Origin: Acephala macrosclerotiorum
Taxonomy: Eukaryota; Ascomycota; Leotiomycetes; Helotiales; Mollisiaceae
DNA: 64,000 bases
Direction: 5' to 3'
Assembly: GCA_014904845.1 (NCBI GenBank)
Contig: MU119206.1
Span: forward strand, 310,001-374,000
The number at the start of each line of letters is the position of its first letter. The first letter of the stretch is position 1. The notes below the pieces were generated by a model. The model worked only from the letters and a program-made list of their open reading frames with translations, was not told the origin of the DNA and did not search any database. Below are positions 11,814 through 23,267 of the stretch, one piece after another. The position numbers and the translations under genes were made by a program.

Positions 11814-14800
11814 TTATTTTCCCCTGGGAATGTCATCATGCTTTTCAGCTCGACCTAACTCTTCCCCAAAAGCAGAATCTGATTCTGTGTCAACATCACC
11901 CGAGACCGAAACCGGGGTAGGCACTCTTCTCGCCAATTGAGAATTGTTTGAGGGACCTGCGGTCCTGACACGAACCAGTCCACAAGGGCCTTCTATCATG
12001 CTGGGCGGAGTGACAATTTGAACCAGTGGTCCTCCAGCTTGACCACTTGATTGTCGATCGACTACTGGTGAAGTTTGAGTCCTATGAAGAGCTGGCTTTA
12101 GCGTCTGAGGCATCACGCCAAAAGCCTTGTAAACATCAATCAATGCACCGACTTTCGAAGTTTTTGCCAGTTGACTTTGTCGTGCCGCTCTTCCAACGAG
12201 TCGAATGTTCAGAGACTCTGGAGTAACAGCGCTTTCTGCCTGGACGGGACCTGTATTTACGGCTTCAAGCAGATTAGAGTTCTCAGCAATCGCTTTGTGC
12301 TTCCCAGCGAGATCACCGCCAAAGTCGACCTGTGAATTGCTGAGGCCGCTTAACTCCGTCAGTGGCGTGTCAGGAACAGTGTCATAGTCCAGGACCTTCT
12401 CACAGGCGCTGATATGAGGCTCGGGCTGCAAAATGATAGGCAAAGCCCGTTCGCTGTCGTTGGACCCTAAGCTGGACTCCACGGGTGGCTTATGTTCCCC
12501 CAGCATATGTTCGCTGCCACTGAGATCTAAGCTAGGCTCGACTGGATGCCCACGTTCTTCCGGCATATATTCGCTGAACGCAGTGAATCGGAAGCCTGCA
12601 GCAAAGGATTTGACTGAGCTCGAACGATGTCGAGTGGGCCCCGAGCCTGAAGTCGAATTTGCTGGACCATCCTGCTTTAATTCATCCAACACTTTCGGCT
12701 GTGAGAGAATCTTCGGCTCCCTTGACAGGCTTTGAGTGTCCTGAGAACTATACGTACTCTTGTTTCCTGTCGAATCTTCGGAATTTCGCAGGGGCAGCCA
12801 AGGCAGCGGTTGATATAGTGCAGACTGTACCAACTCTGCTTCGACCCATGATCTCCACGAAGCAATCGATCCTGGTTCCGATGAGCTTTCGCCACTTCCC
12901 GTGCGGCACTGGAGATGATCACATTTGGCATGTATACCCAGTTCATAATAGCGGTCGCCATCTGCGACATGCTCTGCGTTATCTGTATTATTCGGTGTCG
13001 TCGTTGCAAGGACTCCTGATTCCTCGAGCTTCCTCCACAAGGTGTTTCCATTGACGTCGCTTGTAATGTCCTCGACATGTTCCGCGATTCCCGTCAAATT
13101 GTCGTATGATGGATTTCTGCCAAGATCCCGTTCGCCAGTCTCGAAGCTCTCATTCAATCTGAGAGGATCATTTCTAATTGGGCAATATGGGTCTTTGACT
13201 TGCCGAGACCAATTGCCGGACTCGGAACAGCCTGGACTTGAGCTTTCGAATTCTGTATCATATGAAGAAACTTCAGAGTTATCTTCAAACGACGAACATT
13301 TCGATCGAGAAAGTATTTCCGGATGCCTTGCTCTAAATTCTCGTCCGAGCTGAGTCCATGTCGGGGTGCTTCTCAGGTTGAATGAATCTTCGCTGTCATA
13401 CCAGTCGTCCTCGCCGCTCAAAAGAATTCGGGGATACAGCAAAGTTCCCTTTACTAGCTTGGGGGTAGAGCATACAGAGTTGGCATAATCACTTCCCAGG
13501 TGCTCAAGTGCCGTGGCAGGATCCATTTGCACAACGTATTCTTCATCAGAGAGAGTCCATTCATTTTCTCGCTTTTGGTTTGCTGAATCCCCTGGAAGGT
13601 TGTCGACCAAGTCTGCAATCATGATAGAGGACTGAACTTTAGAAGCCCCTTCGTTGCCAATGGCAGAATCGGAAGTGCAAAAGTTAGATTCGCCAACAAG
13701 ACTATTGTGCGCCGTAAACAGTCGACAGACGGAAGCCGTCTCCTTACTATCTTCGGTGACCAACGGTTGTTCCATCTTATTTTCTTGAGTGGATGAGCCA
13801 GACTGCTTGTCTTCCCGATTGTCCGCCTCCGCAGCCTTGGATAAGCTGTCTGGCTGGAGTGGAAGCCAGACTAACTCAAGCCTCTTCTCGATCAATACCG
13901 CTGAGCTGGGAGGCGTATATTCTCCATTTTGTGCGTAAAACATCCGCTTAGCAGGATCATAGACAACGAAATTTGAGAGCTGCGACAACTTGTACTCGCA
14001 CAGCGCAGCAATAGCTTCCGACCTGGAATCGAACGTCTCGATTTGAGGGACCACATTCCTCGTGACCGGAAACTGGACCTGAACTGCCGCAGTGGAAACA
14101 ACTCGCCGTCGTGCCGAATTTGACATTTTGCTTGTCATCGAGGCCTCTCCTGCTTGGAAAGTGGAGAAGGAGGCATAGCCGCCAAAGGTTCTAAGAGCTC
14201 TCGAATCTTCAAGTACGTGGTCAATTATGTACGTAGACGGGAAAGTCTCGAAATCCTGGTTTTGCTTCTTAATGGACTCCTCTGGTGGCTGGGCAAGACA
14301 TGACGGTCTAGGTTCGCAGAGGGACCGGAAGACGTCGAGAGTCTCCTCCTTCCACTCTTCTGATGATCGGTAGAATTCCGCATCGTCATATGAGACAGTC
14401 TTGCCGGCCACTTTTCGACTTTTTCTTCTAGTCCATGACTCCGTTTCTGCTTCCTCTTCGAGTGCACCAGGTGCCGGATTCCGTTCCGAATTTGAACTGC
14501 TGCCACGGATCATGGATAGCAAAATGTCATCTTCAGCAGCGTTTACAGTCCACTTTGACTCATCTGACTGTTTTCCGCTGGTTATAATATGGTCAGCAGA
14601 GCTTGCAATTGCAAACTTCGAGTTTACTGTGAATTTCTTCAAATATTCGAGCCAAACCATGTTGCTGTTACAAGATTTCAACTCGCTAATCTTGTCGACA
14701 TCGGATTTTTCCTGGTGTTTAACGCTCTGGGAAGCCCTCGTATTGTCATTCTCAGCCTGTTCAACGATTTTTTCGTAAATTTCACGAAGTTTAATCGTGT

Positions 14801-17047
14801 CTGCAAGTGTTTTATCAAGTGCGGCTTCGCATTTTGGCTTCAGGCCTGGAGATGGGATATTCTTGATTGAGCCAGTGTGCATTTCCGCCTGTAATTTGTC
14901 AGAATGCCATATTGAGATACAGGAGGACTGTACAAACGTCATTTTGTATCTCTCGGAGTATCTGGCTGCCACGATTGACTGAATCTATAGCATCCCGGCT
15001 ATCCATTCCAAATTGGCAGACCGGGCCTAGCTGTGGATCTGCACCGTCACCTCCTGGTATCATGTCCTGAAGTAGATTTGCTTGGCTAGTCGATGGAAGA
15101 CCGTGATCCTCCTCGGATGATCGGTTGGAATGATAGTTTCTAGTCATTCTTGCGACTGTCATTCTAATTTTTCGGCCGATGTATATTCTGTCAATCAAAC
15201 GTCCATACCTCTCATTACGCTCCTGAAATCTTCTTTTGAAGTTTGAATGAATGTCGCCAACGTTCCATATGGGGTCCGTAGTTTCAGTACTCGGCATCTC
15301 GGGTTCAAAGCAGTCAAACCTACCTTCCAGCTCTTTGAATTTCTCATTGCGTTCTTGGAAGATTCGTCGGAAGTATAAATTAATATCCCCAACGTTCCGT
15401 GCAAGCTTTGTAGTGTCAGTACTTGATCTACGAGGTTCGAAGCAGTAGAATTCGCCCTGCAAACTTGAGAATCTCTCATTTCTGTCTTGGAGTGTAAGCT
15501 GGAGGTACAAATAAATGTCGCCAACTTCCCAAGCGGGCTCCATTCCGTTATTATCGGGTATGAGAGATTCGAAAGAGTCGAATCCAGTTTCCGATTCTTC
15601 GAACCCTCCGCCCAGTTCTTGAAGTATTTCCTGGCTTTTCAAGGCACTGTCACCAAGGTCCACGGTGAGCTCTACACGGTCATCGTTCGGTGCAAGCGTT
15701 TTGCCACGAGTCTCGGTCCGAATCACCACTTCCTCGCTGTCAATCCACGAGACAACTGGTCGGCGTGTTGCACGATCTTGGCGCTTGAGCCCAACTCTCT
15801 TCTTCGTGATTGGGTCCATGCAGGCGAGAGGTGAAAGTTCGGCAGTCAATGGACCTGAGTCAGAGCTGAAAAGTGTGTTAGCTTCTATTCTTGTGCCAAT
15901 AATCTTTCAATCCTACCAGTCTCTGTCATCCATTGGAGGAGTGTACTTGTCCGCCAAAAAGTCAAGCGGCTGAACGGCCTGGTATTTACCTGGCGATGGA
16001 CTGGGTGAGTTGTGCTCATGGCTCATGCTTGATCCGCTGGCAGGGGACTCGTATGCTGCAATGAGCATTTGGAGATATGAATCCGGTGTCCGTGGTCTAT
16101 CTGTTTCCTTTCCGGGCTGCAGATTGACGTCTTGTCGATCCTCTGCTACGAGAGTTGGAGAATTACTTGTGCCTGTTCAACTTTAATGGACATTCTACAC
16201 AAATTCAGATCGGACTCATACGTACCAGACGATGCAGAGCAGATTCTGCGTTCTGCTTCAGGTTGTTTGATATCTCTGACTATTGTCGAAGTTAATTGAC
16301 TTCCCTGGCATGGTGACGGACTACTTACTAATGATAGTCCTTTCAGATCGATTTTCAAGACGGTCTTCACACTGGTCGCTGTTCGCGAATCGAACACGTA
16401 GAGTGGGAGGTACTCGAACAACCGTAGCTGTCTCGACGACAGAGGGCTTGCCACCAGTATCTTCTTTGTTCGCATGTCCTGTATTAACGGTCAAGTCATC
16501 TCCGCGACCTGAAAATTCCGGAAGGATGGAGGGGGTTTGGACTTGAGGCGAGACGTGATTGGAGCTATGTGCCCGGAGGCTTCCGAAGAGGTCGCTAATA
16601 CTTCTGCGTCGCTTCGGCTGAATCAGACGTTCTCATATCGATGTGAGTCTTTGATGTCTGATTCTTTTGGTTTCTCGGCTTACCTATCCTACTATCATTC
16701 TTCGACGAAGAGGCGCTTCCTGATTTTGTGTGCAATCTACCTATGCTCCAACTGCGCTCTCTTTGCTTCTTCGGAGAGCCAAGATCGGCGAAGATATCTG
16801 TGATGGACTTCCTTCGCTCTCGATTGGTGGGACTGCCATTGTCGTCTGCAGAATGCCCGTTGATACGTCCCTTCAATCGTAGACCACCCCAGAAGCCTGG
16901 TCTTCCTTCAGAACTGGTGACGGGCGACTTGTGGTTGCTGCTGTGAAGCGATGGCCAGTGACGCCACGAGCGTTCCGAGTTGGGAGTATGAGACGGGCGT
17001 GCAGACTCGCTAATGGTAGCGGTTTGGCTAGGCGATGCTGGAGCCAT
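11814..17047 (-). CDS. Large hypothetical protein with internal 44-residue repeats, 6 exons
   Basis: I do not recognise the family. Exons 17047-16684, 16631-16329, 16279-16226, 16172-15917, 15865-14938 and 14888-11814 join in phase to give 1659 residues. Exon 1 starts MAPASPSQTATISE and is Ser/Arg-rich. Two similar basic motifs, RERRKSITDIFADLG in exon 1 and PKRRRSISDLFGSL in exon 2, suggest a repeated docking or phosphorylation site. Exon 5 holds three tandem copies of a 44-residue unit (VGDI...Y/F...R...FQERNE...L...), predicted helical and charged. The long last exon is polar, Ser/Glu-rich and mostly low complexity, with acidic segments. No enzymatic domain or membrane segment is visible. 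A scaffold-like, largely disordered cytosolic or nuclear protein is an inference. The 54-base exon 3 is the least certain part of the model. Confidence 0.75.
15180..15531 (-). repeat. 132-bp tandem coding repeat, about 2.7 copies
   Basis: Units start at 15531, 15399 and 15267 on the minus strand, exactly 132 bases (44 codons) apart. Shared protein features are VGDI at the unit start, then F/L..RNE.F/Y...L.G.F.CFEP. Copies 1 and 2 are complete; copy 3 loses similarity after about 28 codons. The frame is kept, so the array expands the protein without breaking it. Confidence 0.9.
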
Positions 17048-17574
17048 AATGATTATTGATCTTCATAGATGATCCAATTAGCGCCGTGATGCCAGAAATA
17101 CCCTTCTAGTTTGTAGGATAGCAGCAGCTAGGTGCTGCTGTCAGTGGTAGAGCGGAACAACGTGCGTACCTTTACCAAAAAATGCACCCTGGGAGAAGAG
17201 AGGTTGAAGGCTTTGCAGTAATGACTTGTATTTTGTGATGAAAAGTGAAGCAATTGCCAAAAGAAGTCACGACATCAGCACCCACAGCCTCGCGCCTGCC
17301 TCGTCTACGGAAAGGGGCAGGAACAGCCTCGCTTGCTAGCGCCACCAATTGGAAGCTGGCGCGAATTGCAACCGGTTCCGTTTTTAGCATCATCCAACCA
17401 ACCTTTTTACCAGGAGCCAGATCGCGTCGAACTTCATCAAAATACCCACCTCTGAATCTTGTTCCTTTCTGAATATTCAAGACCCTGGATATTTATTTGT
17501 CTTCGTTAGGAAGATAAATATTGGAATTCAGCAAAATCTACTAATCTTGGTCTGCTAATCCACAGGTGAACAAC
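17048..17574. promoter_or_regulatory. Divergent intergenic region, with likely 5' UTR intron acceptor
   Basis: The region lies between two divergent start codons. A branch-like CTAAT followed by CCACAG at 17555-17565, ten bases before the ATG of the RRM gene, looks like a 3' splice site and suggests a 5' UTR intron. The minus-strand ORF over 17172-17480 has no domain and is probably chance. Confidence 0.4.
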
Positions 17575-18795
17575 ATGGCGCCCACCAAACCCGCGGTCGA
17601 CTTGAACGCGATGATCCAAGCTGGTATGAATTTCTTGCAAGAGGCAGCGCGCATTCGATCGCTGACCGTTTCCCAGATCGCCAACGTCGTAATAACGCAG
17701 CCCTTGCTCAGGAAATATTTGGCAAGAACCGCAGAAAGAGCGCGCCAGGGGCTGGCGTTGCGAAGGCGAAGTCTGGTGCAATACCGTCTCTGGCCAGCCG
17801 TATTGGGGTCGCGGGCATCACAAAGGTATGGGTAGCAAGGAAATTCGACAGTGCTATATTCTGATTTAAGACAGCGGAGCGCGTCGACTTCAGCGAAGCC
17901 AGCCCGAGTTGTAGCAAAACCACCAGTAGGCAATGTTGATACAGAATGGACGCACGATCTCTACTCGTCAAACAATGGTTCTGCGAATATTCCTCGAGGC
18001 CCCAGAGCACAGCGCCAAAACCGGAACGATCGGCTGAACTCTGCCCTCAATGGCTCTGCTTCATCTCCATCACTCCACAGCCAATTCAACATCGTCGGTA
18101 CCGCAAAGCCCGCGACTGGCATAAACATCCGAGGAAGCGCAGGCCCATACATCGTCATGGCCAAAAATTTGGCACCAGGAACAACAGTGGCTGACATTGA
18201 GAGCGCTATGGCACCTATCGGAGGAGCAGTGTTGAGCTGTCGCCTGATCGCAGAACGTCCCAAGGTCATCGCAGAGCTTGTCTTTGAGACCAAGGAGGGA
18301 GCCGATAATGTGGTTGATACGCTCAACAATGCAAGCGTAAGAATAACAGAGCCGTGATGTTGGAAAGTGCTGACTCCCTCTTAGGCTGATGGCAATATCC
18401 TACATGTGTATCACCAAGTCGGCCCCATTCCAGCAGCAGTCAAGCAAAAGCTGAACTCGAAGCCTGCCCCCGTTAGCCCAGCTGCACGAATCAATACCCC
18501 ACTCGGCCCCCGCGCAGACGCAGAACGATCCGATGATAACCGTTCATACGGAGGCTCAGATCGATATAACCCAAGAGACCGCAGCCGCGACCGTCGAAGA
18601 GACCATGACCGAGATGAGGTGATTGATGGATCATACGGCTTCAGTGACGACAGGATGGACACAGATACTGGCGATAGCAACCGTAGCGGAGGCAGAGGCC
18701 AAGGTCTTTACAGCGACAGCATGATCAATCGTGGTCGAGGACGAGGCAACAGCTGGGACCGAGGTCGTAACAACGATAGGCGTGGCTATAGATGA
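17575..18795 (+). CDS. RRM protein with Arg/Gly-rich tail, ALY/Yra1-like, 4 exons
   Basis: Exons 17575-17623, 17677-17825, 17875-18336 and 18385-18795 give 356 residues. The N-terminus (MAPTKPAVDLNAMIQAG) resembles the short conserved leader of mRNA export adaptors. A single RNA recognition motif covers about residues 145-235, with AGPYIVMAKNLAPGTTVADI as RNP2 side and a VIAELVFETKEGADNVVDTLN strand-helix. The tail contains RDRSRDRRRDHDRDE and ends in an Arg/Gly-rich box (NRGRGRGNSWDRGRNNDRRGYR). This layout fits an ALY/REF-type nuclear adaptor that binds spliced mRNA. The family assignment is by layout only, since the RRM is divergent. All four exons have canonical GT-AG joins and consistent phase. 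Confidence 0.8.
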
Positions 18796-20364
18796 AGCTA
18801 ATCCGAAGAACCACACCATGTTTGAGTATCGTATTTCTACACAGCGGCGGACTGGCATACAATCTTGCCATGATTCAGCATTTGGCGAGCGTTGGGCATT
18901 GCAGCAAAGCTTCGCTTTACTAATGAGGATCTTGTGTCTGTAAAGAAGAGAAGACCATCTCAAAAGTACTCCAGTTGATGGAGAGGGACATGCCAAGCTT
19001 CATTTCGGCGTTTTTGAAGCGATTATGATTCCCATCGCTGTATTTGTAGATATAGAGATGATGCCCAACGAAAAGTTCTTTTTGCCATTACATTACATAC
19101 TTTGTGAAGGAAGACCGTTAGGAGGGAATTTCCGGTCAGGGAGAGCTCGTCACTCAGAAAGTGAGTAGCTTGGGTCCTTGGGGACTGAAGGAGAACAAGA
19201 GCAATAGATGGAATGAGGCGACGAGAGACGGGGAGAGCGTCATCTTGCCAGACTAATTACAGCCTTCACGCAATCCAGCCCTCAACCGCTCCTTACAAGG
19301 CGTTGGACTTGAGCAAAGAAGATAATTCTCTCATTTCTCTATCTTCCAAGTTAAATACTTACTAACATCAGCTTTCATGTCGAAGCCCCATTCTTTCTCA
19401 GGCTACCCTCGATATTCAAGTGCTTTTCTAGCCTATCGACCTTTCAAATGTCCTAATCATTCAAGGACATTAGCAAAAGTTTTGTTGCGTTTCGCAGACC
19501 CTTTAAGCGAAAGTAATATCATCTGGATCAAAACTGATAAGGATCAAAACTGATAAGGATTTCTAAAGCGCGCTAACTGCATCAGGCTAGTATAATTCGA
19601 TTTAATACCTTCATATTAGCTAGATATTATCGAGTTGACAACTCTTACTTTGCAGCACAGAAGCATATTCCACAGAATCATATCCACACCTGCAGTAACA
19701 AATCACTTCACGCACCAATTTTGAGGTCAAGAAGAAGCAAAAATTCCAAGGATGCCTGAGCGTTCCATTCTCCATGCAATGATGGGTCTGCTTAAATTAC
19801 ACAGGTTGTTTGCAACGATTCATGCATGCGCAATGACTCGAACTCCCCCTTGAAAAAAGGCTCTCAAGGCTCAAGCACCCACGCAAGTCGTAAGTGTCAG
19901 TCTCAGTCCGAGTCTCAACCTCCAGCCTAGCCTACCCAGCGAAGCAAGTAGCATCTGTCTGGACGCAGTGATCTTGCCTATTCCCTAGAAAGTCGTCCGA
20001 CCTGATGTGTTTGTGCCTCGCCTGAATCGATGGGCGACATGTTTTGACTCAATGTTATATGAAAAGAAATTCCCTCCCCTATCTTCATTCGACAGATTTA
20101 GTGGATGGACACAAATGAAGAAATGAGCGCCGAGCAGAGCAGAGCAACGGGCACCGCCCTTGGATGTTTGAATCGCATCACCTGAGGAGCTCTCAGTCCA
20201 ACCCACCAACATTCCAACCCATCCATTTTGCTGTGCCAAGCCAATTCATCCAGTTGCAAGTGGTTGTTGAGAACTCAGTCTGTGAATGGCCAACTGATCG
20301 ATGATATTACAGCTTGACGCCGCAAGCCTGCGTGCTGCAGGCGATGAGAGCAAATAGTGCTCAA
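18796..20364. other. Convergent intergenic region, no gene seen
   Basis: This 1.6-kb gap lies between the 3' ends of the RRM gene and YAK1. It contains AT-rich stretches near 19500-19640 and a small direct repeat. The 84-residue minus-strand ORF at 19985-20239 has no domain or splice context. Confidence 0.5.
19525..19560. repeat. 16-bp tandem duplication in intergenic DNA
   Basis: The unit GGATCAAAACTGATAA occurs twice back to back and is followed by the first four bases of a third copy. The two copies are identical. Confidence 0.9.
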
Positions 20365-23267
20365 TCAATGCCACTGACTTTGTCCCATGAATCCTTCTTC
20401 GAGCGTGCGATCTTCAAGGTTACGGATGAAATCACGATTACTTCTCTGCACTTGTTGGCCACCTTGAGCCGCTCTGCTGCCTCTCCTCCGGGCAGCCCCT
20501 GGATTTCCACCATCTGGGGCTCCGTCAGGCGGCGGTGGATAGTATGCAGGGCTTGGCTGTAGGCGAATAGGTTGACTGGGATCGAGGTGACTGGCTACTC
20601 GCTGGATAGTCGCAGGAATACCACCCTGCTGAACCTCCATAGTAGAGGCTCTTTGACGTCCAGCAGACCGAATGGCGGCCTGTTGATAGAGAGACTGTTG
20701 CTGTTGTGGCGGCGCTGCTCCGTATTGTGCTGGGGGCATTTGCGTTGGAGGCTGAATCATACCCATTTGATTGTACGGTCCAGCTTGCTGCGAAGGGTAA
20801 GGTGGCGGTGCACCTTGGTGGCTCGTGCTTGGCGTGTACATGTTGTTGTTAGTATTATACATAGGTGGATTGGGAGCAGGCGGCATGTATTGAGCACCAG
20901 GAATTCCAGTAGAGTATTGACTCTGTGCGGCGTGTACCTGAGCTGTATGCGCCTGTGCTTGTGCTTGGGCAGCCTGAGCTCGTTGCTTGCTAAGTGCCTC
21001 GGCTTGTTGCTGTTGTTGCGTCCCTGGAGCTGGTGATCTGTTGATGGAGCTCGATTTGAGGTTCATAGGAGGCACGAATGGCCCAGTAAACTTCTGTTGT
21101 GTAATGAAAGGGTGCAATTTCGCTTGCTGAGGAGACCATCGTTCAAGAGGATTGATATTGAGTAATCCGCGAACAAAGTCAATGAAGGCAACTCGGTTGT
21201 TCATTTCTGTAATTCGAGTTAGTAGGTAGAGAATTATGACCACAGAATCTACTTACCCCTGTCAATCTCGTTCTGCTTCATGTTTTTCCGTGGCATAGCG
21301 TATGATCGAATGATCTCTGGTAACGTCGTCGCCTGGAAGTACTTCTTACTAGGCTGTTCTTTTGTGCCATGCTCGCGAGAGTATTGCTCCATACTCTTCA
21401 AGTGGTATGTCCGCCTTCCGAAATCGTCCACGTCGTGCCTCTTCTCAAAAAATTCTCCGGACTGCTTTCCCATCTCCAGCATCCAATTCGGAGGATTGCC
21501 CAACATCTCCACTATCCGCGAAACCTGGTTATACTCCGAAGAACCTGGAAACAGGGGAAGTCCCAAGAACAGCTCCACCACAATACAGCCTAATGACCAC
21601 ATGTCGATTGCAGACGAGTATGGCAGGCCTAACAGTACCTCGGGAGATCTGTAAAATCTCGACTGGATATATGTGTACACCGTTTGCCGTTCGTCGCAGG
21701 CGGAACCGAAATCGATGATCTTGATGATAGGACTTTCGAGGTTCTTCAAAAGGATATTCTCTGGCTTCAAGTCGCAATGGATGAGTCGAGCCTTGTTCAA
21801 CAAACTCAAGCCATTCAGTAACTGCTGCGCAAATACTCGGACTAAAGTCGTGCTCAAGCCGCGGAATTGGTTCTGCTTGATCAATTCGTAGAGATTGACA
21901 CTCAGCAGCTCAAATACTAAGCAGAGATGCTGTCGGTGGATGAATGTGTCCTTCAATCGTAGTATATGATGGTCGTCGTTCTTATCGAGCTTCGTGTTGA
22001 GCTGCAGAATTGGTCAGCGAGTCCTGGACAAAGGCCTGTGAAGGATAAATTACCAAGTCAAGCACAGAAACTTCCATCATACTCTGATTGAAGTACGCAG
22101 TCCTGTTTTTGACGACCTTCACAGCAACCACTTCTTGTGTTTTCAAGTTCTGGCACTTGACGACCTGCCCAAAGGTTCCTTGGCCTAGAACATCTAGGAT
22201 GAGGTATCGGTTTCTGGAGCACATGTCAGCGTTCAAGATCTTCAAGACCGCGGGTATGTTAACCTCGACACATACTTATGACCTGTCTCCTCAGACCCAA
22301 GAATGTCATTAACATAGAGGATATAGTCACTGTCCTCGTTGTCGAACCCATCATTCTTTACACCTTTACTGGGCTTCGTAAGGACCCGACGAGGATTTCG
22401 TGAAGATTCATATTTGAAGCTAGGATTGCAAATGCGATATGTAGATGGCAAGTGGCTCGTGAGGGCTTGTAATGGCTGCGAAATTGACGTCAGCGACTGT
22501 CATGTCAACAATTGTGATATACTAACACTGATGAATCCTCCCTCAGGATTTGCTCTTCGAAAGGCCGGTTGTGCATTGACCTTTGGATGTAAATCTGCCG
22601 CAGACCGAATCTTCATGAATTCAGGAACCGGCCCTCTTCCTGGAGGTCCATTTGATTGTGGAATGGGTCTTCGGGGCGATTTGGGATCATTTCCGAAGAC
22701 CGCATTCAGTTGCTGCGTAGCAGAGGTAGGAAATCCTTCGTTATTCGAAGCATATGGGGTGATTGGGGGTAACTGCTGTGTCTGTTGGCGGTTTACATAG
22801 TACGAAGTCGGTGATGAATAGTTGCCAGGTCTTGTTGGAGATTGTCGAGATCCATACTGAGGCTGCCCTTGTGGCGCTGTGCCATATGGCGAGCTTGGGG
22901 ATAGGGTATCCATGGGAGAGTACCTCTGAGCCGCTGCAGAAGGTTCTTGCGGTGAGTGATATGATGCTCCTCGGCCAGAGGAGAGATTCTGGGTATGATG
23001 AGGTCGCATTGGATATGTCATTCCGCCGTATGTGCCTGCAGCATCTTCCATCGCCACGTCGCCATTCCCATCTCTCATATGCGGAACTGTAGTCGGCGAA
23101 ACTGTTAAAGAATGCGCTCCACCCTCGTAAGTATAGCCCTGAGGGGGTGGTTGGGTTTGAGCGTTGCCATTGTATCGAGCCATCGGCGCCTGGCTTGGTG
23201 GGGGGTTGCCGTTGTAGCGTCGTCCAGCAGATGCCTCACCAGAGTACGATGGCTGCCATTGATCCAT
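20365..23267 (-). CDS. YAK1: YAK1-type dual-specificity (DYRK) protein kinase, 5 exons
   Basis: YAK1 is a CMGC/DYRK kinase that slows growth under starvation and stress, downstream of PKA and TOR. Exons 23267-22527, 22475-22276, 22213-22054, 22001-21257 and 21206-20365 give 895 residues. The first 250 residues are a Pro/Gln/Tyr-rich disordered region. The family-specific lead-in LPSTYRICNPSFKYESSRNP precedes the kinase domain (about 314-643). Motifs seen: GQGTFGQVVKC (P-loop), VAVKVV (ATP lysine), HCDLKPENILL (catalytic loop, Cys variant usual for DYRK), DFGSAC, and the YTYIQSRFYRSPE activation loop with the autophosphorylated Tyr-x-Tyr. The C-terminal 250 residues are Gln-rich (QQQQQ runs) and basic. 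Every conserved catalytic residue I checked is present. Exon joins agree with family conservation across them. Confidence 0.95.

Noticed and set aside
17172..17480. 102-residue minus-strand ORF
   Set aside because: It lies in the divergent promoter region before the RRM gene, and has no domain or splice support.
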